This document shows, in pieces, positions 6,236 to 7,051 of a stretch of 7,051 nucleotides of DNA (within the stretch, counting starts at the first letter, position 1; every line of letters begins with the position of its first letter). The notes below the pieces were generated by a model that saw nothing but the letters and a program-made list of their open reading frames with translations, was not told the origin of the DNA and did not search any database. Both the position numbers and the translations under genes were made by a program. The stretch covers positions 1 through 7,051 of the forward strand of contig PKWK01000176.1 of assembly GCA_003133205.1 (NCBI GenBank). The letters run 5' to 3'. The DNA comes from Granulicella sp. Its GTDB lineage: Bacteria > Acidobacteriota > Terriglobia > Terriglobales > Acidobacteriaceae.

Positions 6236-6340
6236 AGACTAGAAAGAACAAAGGCTGCAAGGACCCGACCCCGCGCAAGCCCCGGGGCGCCGGGAACCCG
6301 GCAGCCTGTCCAACTTAAGTTCCGTCGAAAGGAGACCGAA
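6236..6340 (+). ncRNA. Candidate structured RNA or leader, class unknown
   Basis: The segment folds on paper into a compact multi-stem form. An outer stem GGCT (6253-6256) pairs with AGCC (6303-6306). Inside it are the hairpin CCCCG/CGGGG (6269-6273 with 6283-6287) and the tight hairpin GCCGG-GAAC-CCGGC (6289-6302). GGAC (6261-6264) can also pair with GTCC (6308-6311), which would make a pseudoknot. After this come the palindrome AACTTAAGTT (6312-6321) and the purine-rich GTCGAAAGGAGACCGAAAG. No reading frame explains it. A faint likeness to SAM-IV-type cores (CAAGCCCCGG ... CGGCA-CC) is noted, but dnaG is not a sulfur gene. It does not show the SRP, tRNA or cobalamin signatures I know. Strand and boundaries are guesses. 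Confidence 0.3.
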
Positions 6341-6354
6341 AGTATATATCAATC

Positions 6355-6364
6355 GGTATATACC
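6355..6364. promoter_or_regulatory. Perfect palindrome GGTATATACC, site 1 (candidate operator)
   Basis: A perfect 10-bp palindrome repeated identically 42 bp downstream. A weaker relative, AGTATATATC (8 of 10), lies 14 bp upstream at 6341-6350. The pattern suits a dimeric DNA-binding regulator. No regulator gene is in the window, so the protein is unknown. Confidence 0.5.
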
Positions 6365-6388
6365 AAGCCGTAAGCCACGCAGATTCAA

Positions 6389-6394
6389 TAAAAT
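6389..6394 (+). promoter_or_regulatory. Possible -10 element for dnaG
   Basis: TAAAAT matches the sigma-70 -10 consensus at 5 of 6 positions, within an AT-rich patch between the two palindromes. The expected start of transcription, near 6401, would fall inside the second palindrome, so a protein bound there could block initiation. No good -35 is visible 16-18 bp upstream. Confidence 0.3.
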
Positions 6395-6396
6395 AT

Positions 6397-6406
6397 GGTA
6401 TATACC
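6397..6406. promoter_or_regulatory. Perfect palindrome GGTATATACC, site 2 (candidate operator)
   Basis: Identical to site 1 and exactly 42 bp from it, about four turns of B-DNA, so both sites face the same side of the helix. It lies 61 bp before the dnaG start codon and next to a possible -10 element. This is the arrangement expected for cooperative repressor binding, although no binding protein can be named. Confidence 0.5.
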
Positions 6407-6430
6407 GGGGGGCACTCCCCAGCAACCGGC

Positions 6431-6465
6431 ACCTCGAACCTCGAACCTAGTACCTCGAACCTAGC
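6431..6465. repeat. Short tandem repeat (CCTCGAA/CCTAG units) abutting the dnaG start
   Basis: CCTCGAA occurs at 6432-6438, 6439-6445 and 6453-6459, and CCTAG at 6446-6450 and 6460-6464. The larger unit ACCTCGAACCTAGT therefore recurs with a 14-bp period (6438 and 6452). The repeat ends 2 nt before the dnaG ATG and fills the ribosome-binding position with C-rich, non-Shine-Dalgarno sequence. Confidence 0.75.
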
Positions 6466-6467
6466 CA

Positions 6468-7051
6468 ATGCCCGATGACTTCGCCCAACTCGTCAAGCAG
6501 CAGGCCGACATCGTCCGCGTCATCGGCGACTATCTGAAGCTGCGCAAGACCGGCGCCCAGAACTACACCGGCCTCTGCCCCTTCCACAAGGAGAAGACTG
6601 GCAGCTTCTCGGTGAACGCCACGCACGGCTACTACTACTGCTTCGGCTGCCACGAGAAGGGCGACGTCTTCAACTTCGTGATGAAGATGGAGTCGCTCAG
6701 CTTCCCCGAAGCGGTCCGCGCCGTCGCCACCAAGGCCGGCATCCCGCTGCCCAAGCGCGAGTTCAGCTCGCCCGAGGAGGCGCGCGAAGCTGGCCTGCGC
6801 CGCCAGCTTATCGACATCCACGAGGCCGCAACGCAGTACTTCGAAGCGCAGCTCAAGTCGCCCGAAGCCGCCCGCGCGCGCGAGTACCTCACCAGCCGCG
6901 CCGTCTCCGCCGAGACCATCAAGACCTTCCGCATCGGCTACGCGCCCGACGACTTCAACTCAATGCGCGAAGCCCTCAAGCCGCACTTCGCCGAAGAGGT
7001 CCTCCGCGCCAGCGGCCTCTTCTCCGCGAAGGACCAGGCCGACGGCTCGCC
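6468..7051 (+). CDS. dnaG: DNA primase DnaG, N-terminal part (3' end cut by the window)
   Basis: The frame from the ATG at 6468 runs open for 194 codons to the window end. DnaG synthesises the RNA primers for chromosome replication, acting with the replicative helicase at the fork. The N-terminal CHC2 zinc-binding domain is plain: Cys37 and His40 in LCPFHKEK, and Cys58 and Cys61 in YYCFGCHEKGDVFNFVM. Next come the expected FPEAVRAVATKAGIPLP (79-95) and the start of the RNA polymerase core (YFEAQLKSPEAARAREYL, 124-141; FRIGYAPDDF, 154-163). The TOPRIM catalytic part and the helicase-binding C-terminus lie outside. The common TPSFS of the zinc domain is TGSFS here. No Shine-Dalgarno precedes the ATG; the C-rich tandem repeat sits there instead. 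The start is nevertheless well supported, because the protein begins at the usual distance (about 36 residues) before the first zinc ligand. Confidence 0.95.
   Translation, partial: MPDDFAQLVKQQADIVRVIGDYLKLRKTGAQNYTGLCPFHKEKTGSFSVNATHGYYYCFGCHEKGDVFNFVMKMESLSFPEAVRAVATKAGIPLPKREFSSPEEAREAGLRRQLIDIHEAATQYFEAQLKSPEAARAREYLTSRAVSAETIKTFRIGYAPDDFNSMREALKPHFAEEVLRASGLFSAKDQADGS

Larger units (their letters stand above)
5712..6467. other. 756-bp intergenic region between the small gene and dnaG
   Basis: No convincing full-length gene is visible on either strand. The first 80 bp are AT-rich, with two ATCAAAA boxes 20 bp apart (5746 and 5766). Then come a possible decayed gene tail, a GC-rich hairpin cluster, an AT-rich stretch (about 6090-6235) containing TATAAT at 6067-6072 and CATGTCAAGCCCCC near 6125, a structured RNA-like segment, a pair of perfect palindromes, and a short tandem repeat abutting dnaG. 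The 84-codon open frame at 5902-6156 (+) runs through the hairpin repeats and is not credible as a gene. Confidence 0.7.

Noticed and set aside
6251..6311. SRP (4.5S) RNA, tRNA or cobalamin riboswitch
   Set aside because: The SRP core (GGUCAGG...GGAAG-GCAGC) is absent, no cloverleaf with a TTCGA-type T-loop is present, and the B12 box is only faintly matched by GGAGACC.
5983..6464. CRISPR array
   Set aside because: The repeats are short, unequal and lack regular spacers, and no cas gene is present.

Overview
The window looks like chromosomal DNA of a GC-rich Gram-negative bacterium, most likely an acidobacterium (Acidobacteriaceae/Terriglobia type). That placement is an inference. It rests on the protein style (a DsbA-like oxidoreductase next to a SurA-like lipoprotein, and a tiny CxxC...HxC protein with an FPHR-N-DGT-DS-C core) and on short palindromic repeats, some of them translated in frame inside a gene. 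I could not search a database.

Layout. Positions 1-1986 (+) hold an envelope protein-folding pair: the 3' part of a DsbA-family thiol oxidoreductase and a SurA/PpiC-type peptidyl-prolyl isomerase lipoprotein. Positions 2054-5434 (-) hold three closely spaced genes. In transcription order they are an ACS-family MFS transporter, a tartrate/D-malate dehydrogenase-type decarboxylating dehydrogenase and a TrmJ-like SPOUT RNA methyltransferase. Gaps of 12 and 21 bp suggest one operon. The first two form a plausible uptake-plus-oxidation module for tartrate or D-malate. A small putative metal-binding protein lies upstream on the same strand (5520-5711). Positions 6468-7051 (+) encode the N-terminal 194 residues of DNA primase DnaG, cut by the window end.

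The 756 bp between the small gene and dnaG hold no convincing full-length gene but are rich in signals: a GC-rich hairpin cluster (5983-6062), a possible decayed gene tail (5837-5905, -), a strongly structured segment that may be an unclassified RNA (about 6236-6340), two identical 10-bp palindromes GGTATATACC exactly 42 bp apart (6355 and 6397), and a short tandem repeat occupying the place where the dnaG Shine-Dalgarno should be.

The most unusual observation is in the methyltransferase gene. Three palindromic elements with shared ends (GGGTGCCCCAT ... GTGGGTTC or a close variant) lie inside the reading frame and are translated as extra peptides in linkers between conserved SPOUT motifs. They look like in-frame mobile or repetitive elements that the protein tolerates. 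The second most unusual is the pair of palindromes and the structured segment in front of dnaG.
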